NCBI RefSeq assembly: GCF_018390635.1
Contig: NZ_JAHBGE010000038.1
Span: 1-64,000 of the forward strand
DNA length: 64,000 bases
DNA from: Ancylobacter lacus
GTDB taxonomy: Bacteria > Pseudomonadota > Alphaproteobacteria > Rhizobiales > Xanthobacteraceae
Reading direction: 5' to 3'
Positions 48,504 to 57,169 of this stretch are shown here, piece after piece. Every line of letters starts with the position of its first letter. Position 1 is the stretch's first letter. Both the position numbers and the translations under genes were made by a program. Under the pieces are notes generated by a model. That model was not told the origin of the DNA and ran no database searches. It saw only the letters and a list, made by a program, of their open reading frames with translations.

Positions 48504-49023
48504 GACGCGACTGGGCCGCCGCCGGGATGAGGGGCGCACCTCATTCCGGCGGCGGACAGCCCCGCCGGCGGGGCCGCGCCCGCCTCAAGCGAGCGCCGCC
48601 GGCCGCCGCGGACCCCGCCGGTGCCGCCGCCGGCAGATCCGCCTGCGCGGTATTAAATAACCTTTGAGACAATGACCGGTCAGGCCGATGAGGTGGACGA
48701 TGTGTCCATCCACACCCCTGACCGACGGGCCGCCCTGCCCCTGCCTGCCCCACGATCGGCCGATGCCGGGACGCCGGCTCCGGCAGCCGTGCCCGGCGGG
48801 ACCTCCCGTTCCGGCCCGCCCTCACGCCGCGGCATGTCGCCGCAGCACCCGGCGATCATCCTCCCCTGACGGCCATTGCAGGGCGCGCCCCCGGGTCACC
48901 GGGCGCCCCATCGGGCTCCGCCTGTGCGGTCCCGCAGCGGTGCCTCTCGCAGCCGGGCGGACGGCACGTCCCGGCCCGCCGGAGCCCCGCACGAGGCGAC
49001 CGCGCCGCGCGTCCGGGGGCCTG

Positions 49024-49890
49024 TGCGGCGGACCCGGGGTGGGGTTGCGGCGATCCCGCAGGCCATCCGTCGGACACAGACATCGGGTGGACACAGACAT
49101 CGGGCTGGGCGACATGGCCGGTACCGCCAGCCCACCTCGTCCACCGCGCCGGCAACCGCGCCACGCTGACCCCAGCCGCGCCTCGCCCCACCTCCAGACC
49201 CGCCTCACGCCAGCCGGCCGTCGTCTGCTCCGCCTGCCCTCAGCCATGGACCGTGGCCACCGGCACGTTCGCCGGTCCCGGAGCCACTGGCGGTCGCGGC
49301 GGCGGCCTCAGGCCGCAAGGACGAGGCAACTTTTGCGGCGGACCCGGGGTGGGGTTGCGGCGATCCCGCAGGCCGTCCGTCGGACACCGGGCTGGGCGAC
49401 ATGGCCGGTACAGCCGGCCCACCTCGTCCACCGCGCCGGCGACCACGCCACGCTGACCCCAGCCGCGCCTCGCCCCACCTCCAGACCCGCCTCACGCCAG
49501 CCGGCCGTCGTCTGCTCCGCCTGCCCTCAGCCATGGACCGTGGCCACCGGCACGTTCGCCGGTCCCGGAGCCACTGGCGGTCGCGGCGGCGGCCTCAGGC
49601 CGCAAGGACGAGGCAACTTTTGCGGCGGACCCGGGGTGGGGTTGCGGCGATCCCGCTGGCCATCCGTCGGACACAGACATCGGGCGGGGCGACATGGCCG
49701 GCACGGCCGCCGTTGCCCCTTTCCGCCTCCGACCCGCTTCAAACGGGACCTTACCCGCGCCACGCCACCTCCCGACCCGCCTCACGCCAGCCGGCCGAGG
49801 TCCGCTCCGCCTTCCCTCGGCCATGGACCGCAGCGGCCCGACCGCGCCCCGGCTCCACCTTCCGACCCGCCTCACGCCGGGCCACGACCG
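49024..49890. repeat. Long direct-repeat array, units of 310 and 287 bp plus degenerate copies
   Basis: A unit beginning TGCGGCGGACCCGGGG occurs at 49024, 49334 and 49621, giving two full units and one partial. By eye 49159-49369 and 49446-49656 are identical over 211 bp. The 310-bp copy is longer because it carries an extra 23 bases that duplicate ACACAGACATCGGG. A sub-motif, CACCTCCAGACCCGCCTCAC, occurs at 49189 and 49476, with one- or two-base variants at 49766 and 49856. The near-perfect copies point to recent duplication or ongoing gene conversion. Confidence 0.85.
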
Positions 49891-50137
49891 CCGCCCCGGC
49901 TCCGACCATCGGCTCGCGGCCCACGGCTGCCCGTCATTCCCCTCCATCCCCCGCAGGAACGGCGGCTCCGGCCACACGCGGGCCTCGGCACCCCGCCCGG
50001 TCGCCGGCCGGGGGCGCCTCACACGCGCCCGCCCGGACGGTCCGCTCCGCCGCCGGCGCGCTCAACCACGGGCTTGGCCGGCTGCCACCCGAGGGTGGCC
50101 CCACCTCCCGGCAGGTGCTGCGACCAAGGCCCGTGAC

Positions 50138-50170
50138 CCGAACCCGGTCCGAACCCGGTCCGAACCCGTT
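50138..50170. repeat. Three tandem copies of an 11-bp motif
   Basis: CCGAACCCGGT is repeated at 50138, 50149 and 50160, the last with one mismatch (CCGAACCCGTT). It lies in the non-coding stretch just before the VOC gene stop. Confidence 0.8.
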
Positions 50171-50207
50171 CCCCGACACGCTCCACCGCAGCGTCGTGGC
50201 CGGCGGT

Positions 50208-50885
50208 TCACGCCGGCAGGGCGAGGCGGCCTTCCCGGTCGAGCGGGAAGCCGGGGTTGTGGGCGATCTCCCAGACATGGCCGTCGGGATCGGCGACATA
50301 GCCGGCATAGCCGCCCCACGCCGTCTCGTGCGGGCCGTGCAGCGCCCGGCCGCCGGCGGCGACCGCGGCGATGATGGTGCGGTCCACCTCGCGCCGGTCC
50401 GGCCGGTTGCAGGCCAGCGTCACCCCGCCGAACATCCCCGCCCGGCCCGACAGCACGCCGGCATCGGCCGCCAGCTCATGGCGGGGATAGAGCGCCAGCG
50501 CCACCGCGCCGGCCGCGAAGAACATCACCCCCTGCGCCTCGGCACAGCGGCGGGACAGCCCCATCGCGGCATAGAAGCGGCCGGCGCGGGCGAGGTCCTC
50601 GACCCCCAGCGTCACCAGCGAGACATGGAGACCCGGCGCCGCCGCCGGGCAGCCCGGCTTTGCCGCGTCCAATCGGGCCGCGTCCAATCGGGCCGCCTCC
50701 ACCTTGGCCGTCTCCACCTTGGCTGCCTCCACCTTCGCCGTGCCGCAGGCGGCGAACGGCGCCTCCCCTACCGCCCGACCGCCGCCGGCCGGCCCGCCCG
50801 GCGGCGCAGCCCCGATGCCGCCGCGCGCGGCCGCGCCTTGCTGCGGGCGTGCGCCCGTCCGCATGCCGATGACCGTTCCCATCAT
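50208..50885 (-). CDS. VOC (glyoxalase/bleomycin-resistance) family protein with a repetitive N-terminus
   Basis: 225 aa. The C-terminal VOC domain (HVSLVTLGVEDLARAGRFYA, then ADPDGHVWEIAHNPGFPL) is normal for small metal-dependent lyases or dioxygenase-like proteins. The first 80 residues are a low-complexity extension with five imperfect pentapeptides (AKVEA, AKVET, ARLDA), encoded by five 15-bp repeats. This makes the protein longer than usual. The ATG at 50885 follows AGGAGCGGAG; 50882 is equally good. The true start may be internal, just before the VOC domain. Confidence 0.75.
   Translation of the reverse strand: MMGTVIGMRTGARPQQGAAARGGIGAAPPGGPAGGGRAVGEAPFAACGTAKVEAAKVETAKVEAARLDAARLDAAKPGCPAAAPGLHVSLVTLGVEDLARAGRFYAAMGLSRRCAEAQGVMFFAAGAVALALYPRHELAADAGVLSGRAGMFGGVTLACNRPDRREVDRTIIAAVAAGGRALHGPHETAWGGYAGYVADPDGHVWEIAHNPGFPLDREGRLALPA
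50667..50741. repeat. Five 15-bp tandem repeats inside the VOC gene
   Basis: Units start at 50667, 50682, 50697, 50712 and 50727. The first two are identical (GTCCAATCGGGCCGC); the other three share CTCCACCTT. Each adds five residues in frame, so copy number can vary without breaking the gene. Confidence 0.9.
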
Positions 50886-51316
50886 CTCCGCTCCTCCCCG
50901 TCTCTCCCGCCACAGCCGGCCGATACCGACTCGCGGGCCCCGCTCCACCTCACCCACATCCGCCGCCTTCAGGCCCGGAACTGAAATATTACGCTACGTA
51001 ACCTCCTGCCGGCACAGCCGCGCCGATCACCACGCGACCGGAAGGGCCGAGGCCCTCCCCCGGCGGTTCGCCGGCCGGGCGGCGCAGGCCGACCGTCCCG
51101 CGCCCTGCCCCACACCTCCCGGCCGGGCAGGCGCCGCCGAAACGCGCACCCCGGATTCCCGGCTTCCGTGGCGCACCCCCGGTCCGCCCTCCGGCCATCG
51201 TGAGGGCCGAAGTCCCGGCATCGCCGGGCACTTCCGCCGGCCCGGTCCATTCGTCACCTTTCGAGGCGACGATGGGCGGTTCCCGTGCCGGTCGCCGCAA
51301 CCGGCGCGGATCGCGC
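50886..51316. other. Intergenic region between the VOC gene and the radical SAM gene
   Basis: No supported gene in 431 bases. The only notable element is the dyad TTACG-CTA-CGTAA (50989-51001), about 105 bp upstream of the VOC start, a possible regulator site. Confidence 0.4.
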
Positions 51317-52597
51317 CTAGCCGAACAGCGACAACTGCTCGCCCGCCGCCGGACGGCGGTGGAAATGCCGGGTGGTCAGCTTCAGATGCCGCCGGTTGAG
51401 GCCGAGCCGCTCCACCGCGATCTCGAACCGCCGCCCCACGGTCCAGGCATAGGGGCCCGAGCCGGTCATGCGCTGGCCGAAGGCGGCATCATATTCCTTG
51501 CCGCCGTGCAGCTCCTTCACCAGTGACAGCACGTGGCGGTACTTGTCGGGGAAATGCGCCAGCAGCCACTCCTTGAACAGGTCGCGGATTTCCAGCGGCA
51601 GGCGGAGCATGACATAGCCCGCCTCTTCCGCCCCGGCCGCGGCGGCGGCGTCCAGAATGCGCTCCAGCTCGTGGTCGTTTACCGCGGGAATCAGCGGGGC
51701 CACCAGCACCGCGGTCGGCACCCCGGCCTCGCTGAGGCGGCGCACCGCTTCCAGCCGGCGCACCGGGGTCGCCGCCCGCGGCTCCATCGCCCGCGCCAGC
51801 TTGTGGTCCAGCGTGGTGATCGACAGCGCCACCTTCACCAGCCCCTTCTCCGCCATGGGGGCGAGGATATCGAGGTCGCGCAGCACCAGCGCCGATTTGG
51901 TGACGATGCCGACGGGGTGGCCGAAATCGCGCAGCACCTCGAGGATGCGGCGGGTGAGGCGCCATTCCTTCTCGATCGGCTGGTAGGAATCGGTGTTGAT
52001 GCCGAGCGCGATGGTGCGCGGCTCATAGCCCGCCCTGGACAGCTCCTTCACCAGCAGCTCCGGCGCGTCCGGCTTGGCGAACAGCTTCGATTCGAAGTCG
52101 AGCCCGGCGGAGAGGCCCTGATAGGCATGGGTCGGCCGGGCGAAGCAATAGACGCAGCCATGCTCGCAGCCGCGATAGGGGTTGATCGAGCGGTCGAAGC
52201 CGACATCGGGGGAGTCGTTGCGGGTGATGATGGTGCGGGCCCGCTCCACCGTCACCTCGGTGCGGAAGGCCGGCAGCTCGTCGAGGCTCTGCCAGCCATC
52301 GTCGAACGCCTCCCGGCCATGCGGCTCGAAACGGCCGGCGGCATTGGAGAGCGCGCCCCGCCCGCGCCGCCGCTCCGCCTCCACGCCCGGCGCGGCGGCC
52401 TCCTCCCCGGCGCCGGCCATATCGACGAGCGCGCTACGGTCGCGCGCCGCGGCGGCCTCCGCCTGCTCGCGCTGCGCCTGCCGCTCCTGCGCCAGCCGGC
52501 CGAGGATGTTGCGGTTGCCGGCCCGCCGGCGCGGCGCCGCGGCCGTCACCGGCCCGGCCGGGGCCGGCCGCAGGCCGGCGTCCTCGATCTGTGCCAT
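51317..52597 (-). CDS. PA0069-family radical SAM protein (spore photoproduct lyase-like)
   Basis: 426 aa. The radical SAM cysteine motif CEHGCVYC (C-x3-C-x2-C) sits in YRGCEHGCVYCFARPTHAY, as in the PA0069/SplB-like family. Other family stretches are TIITRNDSPDVGFDRSINPY and ALGINTDSYQPIEKEW. The N-terminal region is variable and rich in Ala/Arg. Related spore photoproduct lyases repair UV-damaged DNA; the substrate of this family is unknown. A GAAC-N7-GAAC LexA-type box lies 43 bp upstream of the ATG, so DNA-damage induction is likely. The DNA-repair role is inference. Confidence 0.93.
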   Translation of the reverse strand: MAQIEDAGLRPAPAGPVTAAAPRRRAGNRNILGRLAQERQAQREQAEAAAARDRSALVDMAGAGEEAAAPGVEAERRRGRGALSNAAGRFEPHGREAFDDGWQSLDELPAFRTEVTVERARTIITRNDSPDVGFDRSINPYRGCEHGCVYCFARPTHAYQGLSAGLDFESKLFAKPDAPELLVKELSRAGYEPRTIALGINTDSYQPIEKEWRLTRRILEVLRDFGHPVGIVTKSALVLRDLDILAPMAEKGLVKVALSITTLDHKLARAMEPRAATPVRRLEAVRRLSEAGVPTAVLVAPLIPAVNDHELERILDAAAAAGAEEAGYVMLRLPLEIRDLFKEWLLAHFPDKYRHVLSLVKELHGGKEYDAAFGQRMTGSGPYAWTVGRRFEIAVERLGLNRRHLKLTTRHFHRRPAAGEQLSLFG

Positions 52598-52639
52598 GGG
52601 AAGTGCTCCTGCCTCTGTTCCGTTCTAGGGCCGAAAACA

Positions 52640-52654
52640 GAACATATCAAGAAC
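52640..52654 (-). promoter_or_regulatory. LexA-type SOS box upstream of the radical SAM gene
   Basis: GAAC (52640-52643), seven AT-rich bases, GAAC (52651-52654); on the gene's strand it reads GTTC-N7-GTTC, the alphaproteobacterial LexA operator. It lies 43-57 bp upstream of the start codon at 52597, where it can overlap the promoter. Confidence 0.7.
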
Positions 52655-52777
52655 ATCTCGCATTCTTCGCATCAGGGCTCGACGCTGCGAAACGACGTGC
52701 TATAGGCAGATCAAGGACTTCAGCCAGAATGTGACACGCCCGGCGCGCCCCGGCGGGCGATAGCCCCATGGAAGCCC

Positions 52778-53356
52778 GTGATCTCCGTCGTCATCGCCAC
52801 CCACTCCACGGAACGGCTGCTGATTCCCACGCTGGCGGCGCTGGTGCCGGGCGCCGCGGCCGGCCTCGTGCGCGAGGTCATGCTGGTCGACAGCGGCCAT
52901 GCCGGCATCGCCGAGATCGCCGACGCGGCGGGCTGCGAATATCTCGAGGGGCCGGCCGATGCCGGCGCCCGGCTGCGCCAGGGCGCGGCGGCGGCGCGCA
53001 GCCCGTGGCTGCTGTTCCTCGAACCCGAGGCGCTGCTGCAGGAAGGCTGGCCCCGCGACGTGCGCGGCTTCATCGACCAGGTCGAGCGGATGCAGGCCAG
53101 TGACCGCCAGGCCGCCACCTTCCGGCTGGCGCTGGACGGCTTCGGCATCGCGCCGCGGCTGCAGGAGGCCGCCGCCATGGCCCGGCAGGCGGTGACGGGG
53201 CGGCCCCGCGCCCAGCAGGGCCTTTTGATCCACCGCCGCTTCTACGACCGGCTCGGCGGCCACCCGCCGGGCGCCAGCGCCCCGCACCGGCTGTTCGGCC
53301 GCATCCGCCGCGGCGGGCTGGTGCTGCTGCGCTCGCAGATCCTGCTGCCGGGCTGA
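52778..53356 (+). CDS. Glycosyltransferase family 2-like protein
   Basis: A 192-aa protein beginning with the GT-A fold signature ISVVIATHSTERLLIPTLAAL and VMLVDSGHAGIAEIA. The segment PWLLFLEPEALLQEGW resembles the donor-binding region, although no clear DxD is seen (LEPEA at that place). It is shorter than most family members, so it may be a minimal or inactive version. The start is GTG at 52778. It sits next to moaB, converging with it. Confidence 0.75.
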   Translation: MISVVIATHSTERLLIPTLAALVPGAAAGLVREVMLVDSGHAGIAEIADAAGCEYLEGPADAGARLRQGAAAARSPWLLFLEPEALLQEGWPRDVRGFIDQVERMQASDRQAATFRLALDGFGIAPRLQEAAAMARQAVTGRPRAQQGLLIHRRFYDRLGGHPPGASAPHRLFGRIRRGGLVLLRSQILLPG

Positions 53357-53406
53357 GCCGGCCGCGCGCCGGGCGCGGCTCGGCCGGGTCCGCGCGCCGG
53401 GCGCGG

Positions 53407-53970
53407 CTAGACCGTGGCGCCCTTCGCCTTCGGCCGCTTCAGGTGCTCGTCCAGCCGGGGCAGGATCTCGACGAAGTTGCAGGGGCGGTGGCGCACGTCG
53501 AGCTGGTGCACCAGGATCTCGTCCCAGGCGTCGCGGCAGGCGCCGGGCGAGCCGGGCAGGCAGAACACATAGGTCGCGTTCGCCACGCCGGCGGTGGCCC
53601 GGCTCTGCAGGGTCGAAGTGCCGATCTTGCCGAAGGAGACGAGGTGGAACACGGTGGAGAAGCCCTCCATCCGCTTTTCGAACAGCGGCTCCACCGCCTC
53701 CGGCGTGACGTCGCGGCCGGTGAAGCCGGTGCCGCCGGTGGTGAGGATCACGTCGATGCCGGGATCGGCGATCCACCCCTCCACCTTGCCGCGTATGGCG
53801 GCGACCTCGTCCGGCACGATGTCGCGGGCGACCAGGCTGTGGCCGGCCGCCACCAGCCGGTCGACCAGCGTGGTGCCCGAGCGGTCGTCGTCGAACACGC
53901 GGGTGTCGGACACGGTGAGCACCGCGATGTTGAGCGCCACGAACGGCTTTTCGGCGGGTGTCTGGGTCAT
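53407..53970 (-). CDS. moaB: Molybdenum cofactor biosynthesis protein B
   Basis: A 187-aa MoaB/Mog-type protein. The nucleotide and pterin-binding motifs LTVSDTR, LTTGGTGFTGRDVTPEA and FCLPGSPGAC are all present. It adenylylates molybdopterin or a precursor in Moco synthesis. The start at 53970 begins MTQTPAEKPFVALNIAV. The metallopeptidase gene lies 16 bp upstream on the same strand, a possible operon. Confidence 0.94.
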   Translation of the reverse strand: MTQTPAEKPFVALNIAVLTVSDTRVFDDDRSGTTLVDRLVAAGHSLVARDIVPDEVAAIRGKVEGWIADPGIDVILTTGGTGFTGRDVTPEAVEPLFEKRMEGFSTVFHLVSFGKIGTSTLQSRATAGVANATYVFCLPGSPGACRDAWDEILVHQLDVRHRPCNFVEILPRLDEHLKRPKAKGATV

Positions 53971-53986
53971 GGCCGAGAGATAGGCC

Positions 53987-54871
53987 TCAAATCGCGCCCT
54001 GAAAAGTGTTGCACTGCTGCATGGAGCCGGTTTTCAGCCCGCGGGTGAACCAGGTGCTGCGCTGCTTCGAGGTGCCGTGGGTGAAGCTGTCGGGCACCGC
54101 ATAGCCCTGGCTGCGCTTCTGCAGCGTGTCGTCGCCGATGGCGGTGGCGGCGTTCAGCGCCTCCTCGACATCGCCGGCCTCAAGGATGCGGAAGCGGTCA
54201 TTGGCGTGGTAGGCCCACACCCCGGCGAGGCAGTCCGCCATCAGCTCGACCCGGACCGAGAGGGTGTTGGCTTCCTCGCGGGAGGCCTGGCGCTGGCGCT
54301 CCTGCACCTTGGCGAGCAGGCCGATCTGGTTCTCGACATGGTGGCCGACCTCGTGGGCGATGACATAGGCGGCGGCGAAATCGCCCGGCGCGCGGAACCG
54401 GTCCTTCAGCTCCTGGAAGAAGGAGAGGTCGAGATAGACCTTCTGGTCGAGCGGGCAATAGAACGGGCCCATGGCCGACTGGGCGGCGCCGCAGCCGGAG
54501 CGGGTGGCGCCGGAGAACAGCACCATGCGGGGCTTCTCGTAGGTCTTGCCCTGCGCCTTGAACAGCTCGACCCAGACATCCTCGGTCTGCGCCAGCACCG
54601 CGCTGGCGAACTGGCCGAGCTGGTCGCTGGGCGCGCCGGTACGGGCGGCGGGCGCCTCCTGCTGCGTCTGGCGGCCCTCGCCGAAGATCGCCTCGGCGCC
54701 GCCGAGCAGGATCGCCGGGTTGATGCCGGTGGCCCAGGCGAGCAGGCCGACGACGATCAGCCCGCCAAGGCCGAGCCCGCCGCCGCGGAAGCCGCCGCCG
54801 CCACCGAAGCCGCCCCCTGCGCCGCGACGGTCCTCGACATTGTCGCTGCGGCGGAAATCCTCCCACCTCAT
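53987..54871 (-). CDS. Neutral zinc metallopeptidase (YpfJ family)
   Basis: 294 aa. The N-terminal RWEDFRRSDNVEDRRG and a Gly-rich stretch precede one membrane segment (LGGLIVVGLLAWATGI). The catalytic HExxH is in IAHEVGHHVENQIG, with further family motifs FYCPLDQKVYLDLSFF and ELMADCLAGVWA. It is an inner-membrane-anchored or periplasmic protease of unknown substrate. The ATG at 54871 gives the usual N-terminus. The moaB gene follows 16 bp downstream. Confidence 0.94.
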   Translation of the reverse strand: MRWEDFRRSDNVEDRRGAGGGFGGGGGFRGGGLGLGGLIVVGLLAWATGINPAILLGGAEAIFGEGRQTQQEAPAARTGAPSDQLGQFASAVLAQTEDVWVELFKAQGKTYEKPRMVLFSGATRSGCGAAQSAMGPFYCPLDQKVYLDLSFFQELKDRFRAPGDFAAAYVIAHEVGHHVENQIGLLAKVQERQRQASREEANTLSVRVELMADCLAGVWAYHANDRFRILEAGDVEEALNAATAIGDDTLQKRSQGYAVPDSFTHGTSKQRSTWFTRGLKTGSMQQCNTFQGAI

Positions 54872-54966
54872 AGGCCTTCCCCCCGGCGTTGTCCGGCCCG
54901 CAGGGGCGGGCCGGCGGCAGTGTGGTCGAACCCCGGCGCGGCGGCAAACGCGCGCCGGGGCCGCCA

Positions 54967-55614
54967 TCAACCGCGAGAGGTGCCCCGCTGTTCCAGCCAG
55001 TCGCGCGTCAGCGTGAGATCGGGCTGGGTGAGGCCGTGGCCGGCCGGCAGCACGCGGTGGTCCACCTGCGCCCCGGCCGCGGCGAGGAAGCGGGCGAGGC
55101 GGGCGGCGTTCTCCTCGGGCACGATGGGGTCCATCGCGCCGGAGAGCATCAGCACCGGCGTGCCGGGGATCGGCCGTGCCGGCGGCTGCGCCAGCGGCAC
55201 CATGGCCCGCACCAGCACCGCGCCGGCCAGCACCTCCGGGTGGAGCTGGAGCAGCGCGGCGGCGATGTTGGCGCCGTTGGAAAAGCCAAGCGCGATCGGC
55301 GCGGCGAGGCCATAGGCGTCGCGCGCCTCCGCCACGAAGGCGGCGAGGTCGCCCGCGCGGCGGCGCACATCCGCCTCGTCGAACACGCCTTCGCGCAGCC
55401 GGCGGAAGAAGCGCGGCATCGCGCCTTCCATCACCGGGCCACGCGGCGAGAGCAGCGCCACGCCGGGCGCCACGCGGGCCCCGAGCGGGACGAGATCGTG
55501 CTCGTCGCCGCCGGTGCCGTGCAGCAGCAGCAGCGGGGGACGGTCGGCGGTGCCGGGCTCGAAACGGTGGATGAAGGAAAGCCCGGCCTTCGCCGGGGCG
55601 GCGTTGACGGTCAT
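54967..55614 (-). CDS. Phospholipase/carboxylesterase-type alpha/beta hydrolase
   Basis: A 215-aa serine hydrolase. The strand LLLLHGTGGDEHDLVPLG, the nucleophile elbow LGFSNGANIAAALL, the acid in SGAMDPIVPEENA and the His in LPAGHGLTQPD match the phospholipase/carboxylesterase group. It hydrolyses short esters. GGAGG precedes the ATG at 55614. The dioxygenase gene is 444 bp upstream on the same strand; in many bacteria this esterase pairs with that ring-cleaving dioxygenase. Confidence 0.92.
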   Translation of the reverse strand: MTVNAAPAKAGLSFIHRFEPGTADRPPLLLLHGTGGDEHDLVPLGARVAPGVALLSPRGPVMEGAMPRFFRRLREGVFDEADVRRRAGDLAAFVAEARDAYGLAAPIALGFSNGANIAAALLQLHPEVLAGAVLVRAMVPLAQPPARPIPGTPVLMLSGAMDPIVPEENAARLARFLAAAGAQVDHRVLPAGHGLTQPDLTLTRDWLEQRGTSRG

Positions 55615-56058
55615 GACGAAATCCTCCGGCCGCCTCGGGCGGCCTTTCCAGAAACGGCCGCCCCGCAGGGCGGCGGCCGCGATGGCGGCCATGGGGTCAA
55701 TGTCTGCCGCCCTTGGGCGGGAATTCCTGCCCCTCCGGGCCGGCACGGCCGGCCTTCGGGGCGGACAGCCGGCCGGCGCCGGTTCGTCCGGCCGCCCCCT
55801 TCCCGAGCCTCCCCGCGCGAGCGGAAAGGGCGGGAGGGGTGCCCGGGCACACGGCCCGGGCGTTGGCGGCAGGAGAGCTCGGAAACCGGAGCCGGGGAAC
55901 GGAACTCAGGCACGGAAGCCCGAAACGGGGGCTCGGGCACGGGGCTCGCCACGGGAACACCCGCCAGCCGGCGGGCGAACCCCCGGCGACGTCCGCGCCC
56001 CGGTCGCCCCGGCCGCGGAAGCCGGACCGGCGGGCCCGCGGGGCCCGCCGGCGCCGCG
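55615..56058. other. Intergenic region between dioxygenase and esterase genes
   Basis: 444 bases with no supported gene. It is extremely GC-rich and full of short GCCGG/CCGGC runs. Several frames are open by composition only. I see no repeats longer than about 10 bp and no clear promoter. Confidence 0.4.
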
Positions 56059-56991
56059 TCACGCGATCTCGGGCAGAACCTGCTCGATGCGGGCGCGCTG
56101 CGGCTCGAGGAAGGCCGGCAGCTTCAGGGCCTGGCCGAGGCTCGCCACCGGCTCGTCGGCGGCGAAGCCGGGAATGTCGGTCGCGATCTCGAACAGCACA
56201 TGGCCCGGCTCACGGAAATAGACCGAGCGGAAGTAGTTGCGGTCCTTCTGCTCCGTGGTGCGGATGCCGTGGTTCTCCTGCAGCTTCTTCACCATCGCCG
56301 CCTCGGCCGCGTCGTCCTCGGCGCGGAAGGCGATGTGGTGCACCGAGCCGCCGCCCATGCGGGCCGGCAGGAAGCCGCCGGCCTCGTGGATGTCGACCAC
56401 GCCGCCGATGGCCTGCCCCTCCACCGCGAAGCGGACCAGCGAACCCTCGCGGCCGACCTCGCGGAAGCCGAACACGTCGGTCAGGATCGCGCCGGTGGGC
56501 GCGGCCTCGGCCAGCAGCAGGTTCACGCTGTGGAAGCCGCGAATGGCCGCCTCGGCGGGAATCTCGCCATCGGTCCAGCCCGGCTCGTTCTCGATGCCGG
56601 GCACCGCCACCAGCGCGAGGCGCATGCCGTGCGGGTCCTTGAAGGACAGCACGCTCTCGCCGAACCGCTTCACCGGGGCCTGATGGGTGACGCCCTTTTC
56701 GACGAAACGCTGGGTCCAGTAGCCGATCGCGCCTTCCGGCACGCGGAACACGGTCTCCTGCGTCTCGCCGACGCCGAGCCGGCCGGGCGCGACATGGTCC
56801 CACGGGAAGAAGGTGAGGATGGTGCCGGGCGAGCCGACCTCGTCGCCGTAATAGAAGTGATAGGTGCCGGGATCGTCGAAATTGACGGTCTTCTTGACCA
56901 GCCGCAGGCCGAGCGTGCGGGTGTAGAATTCGACATTGCGGCGAGCGTTGCCGGCGATCGCCGTCACGTGGTGGATACCGTTGTGGATCAT
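56059..56991 (-). CDS. Ring-cleaving dioxygenase (VOC family, MhqO/LinE-like)
   Basis: 310 aa with two VOC modules. The N-terminus IHHVTAIAGNARRNVEFYTR has the first metal His, with further ligands expected in SVHHIAFRAEDDAAE and in HVLFEIATD. Family members cleave hydroquinones or similar aromatics and confer resistance to quinones. The ATG at 56991 begins MIHNGIHHVTAI; the longer frame upstream is not family-like. It is divergent from a LysR regulator with a palindrome between, and followed by an esterase gene. Confidence 0.92.
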   Translation of the reverse strand: MIHNGIHHVTAIAGNARRNVEFYTRTLGLRLVKKTVNFDDPGTYHFYYGDEVGSPGTILTFFPWDHVAPGRLGVGETQETVFRVPEGAIGYWTQRFVEKGVTHQAPVKRFGESVLSFKDPHGMRLALVAVPGIENEPGWTDGEIPAEAAIRGFHSVNLLLAEAAPTGAILTDVFGFREVGREGSLVRFAVEGQAIGGVVDIHEAGGFLPARMGGGSVHHIAFRAEDDAAEAAMVKKLQENHGIRTTEQKDRNYFRSVYFREPGHVLFEIATDIPGFAADEPVASLGQALKLPAFLEPQRARIEQVLPEIA

Positions 56992-57079
56992 CGTGGTGCC
57001 CTCATCTGGTGGGGCGCGCCAGCGCCCTTGCTGGCCATCCAGATAATCCGAACCGGGACGGAATCCATCAAGGCATCGC

Positions 57080-57114
57080 TTGCGTTGACGCAACATCGCT
57101 CCTGCCGATATGAT
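57080..57114 (+). promoter_or_regulatory. Divergent operator/promoter between dioxygenase and LysR genes
   Basis: The palindrome TTGCGT-TG-ACGCAA (57080-57093) overlaps a TTGACG -35 element (57085-57090). An 18-base spacer leads to TATGAT (57109-57114), a good sigma-70-type -10 box for the LysR gene. Binding at the palindrome would repress the lysR gene and could activate the opposite one, as LysR regulators often do. Confidence 0.6.
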
Positions 57115-57169
57115 TCACGCATTGCGGCCACGAAACGATTTGGTATCGCGACACGGAGCTTCGACAGGC

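Larger units (their letters stand above)
48504..50207. other. Repeat-rich non-coding region after dsbA
   Basis: No supported gene in 1.7 kb. Very high G+C keeps several frames open, including one of more than 480 codons on the plus strand (48688-50136). Its product is a low-complexity Arg/Pro/Ala string, and the repeats inside it have periods of 287 and 310 bp, not multiples of three, so they cannot be one coding repeat. A short AT patch (48656-48668) lies near the left end. The main repeat array is listed separately. Confidence 0.6.

Noticed and set aside
49024-49700. CRISPR array
   Set aside because: Units are about 300 bp and nearly identical throughout; there are no short repeats with unique spacers and no cas genes.
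48688-50136. Open frame of more than 480 codons through the repeat region
   Set aside because: The product is a low-complexity Arg/Pro/Ala string, the repeats inside shift frame (periods 287 and 310), and no domain or start signal is visible.
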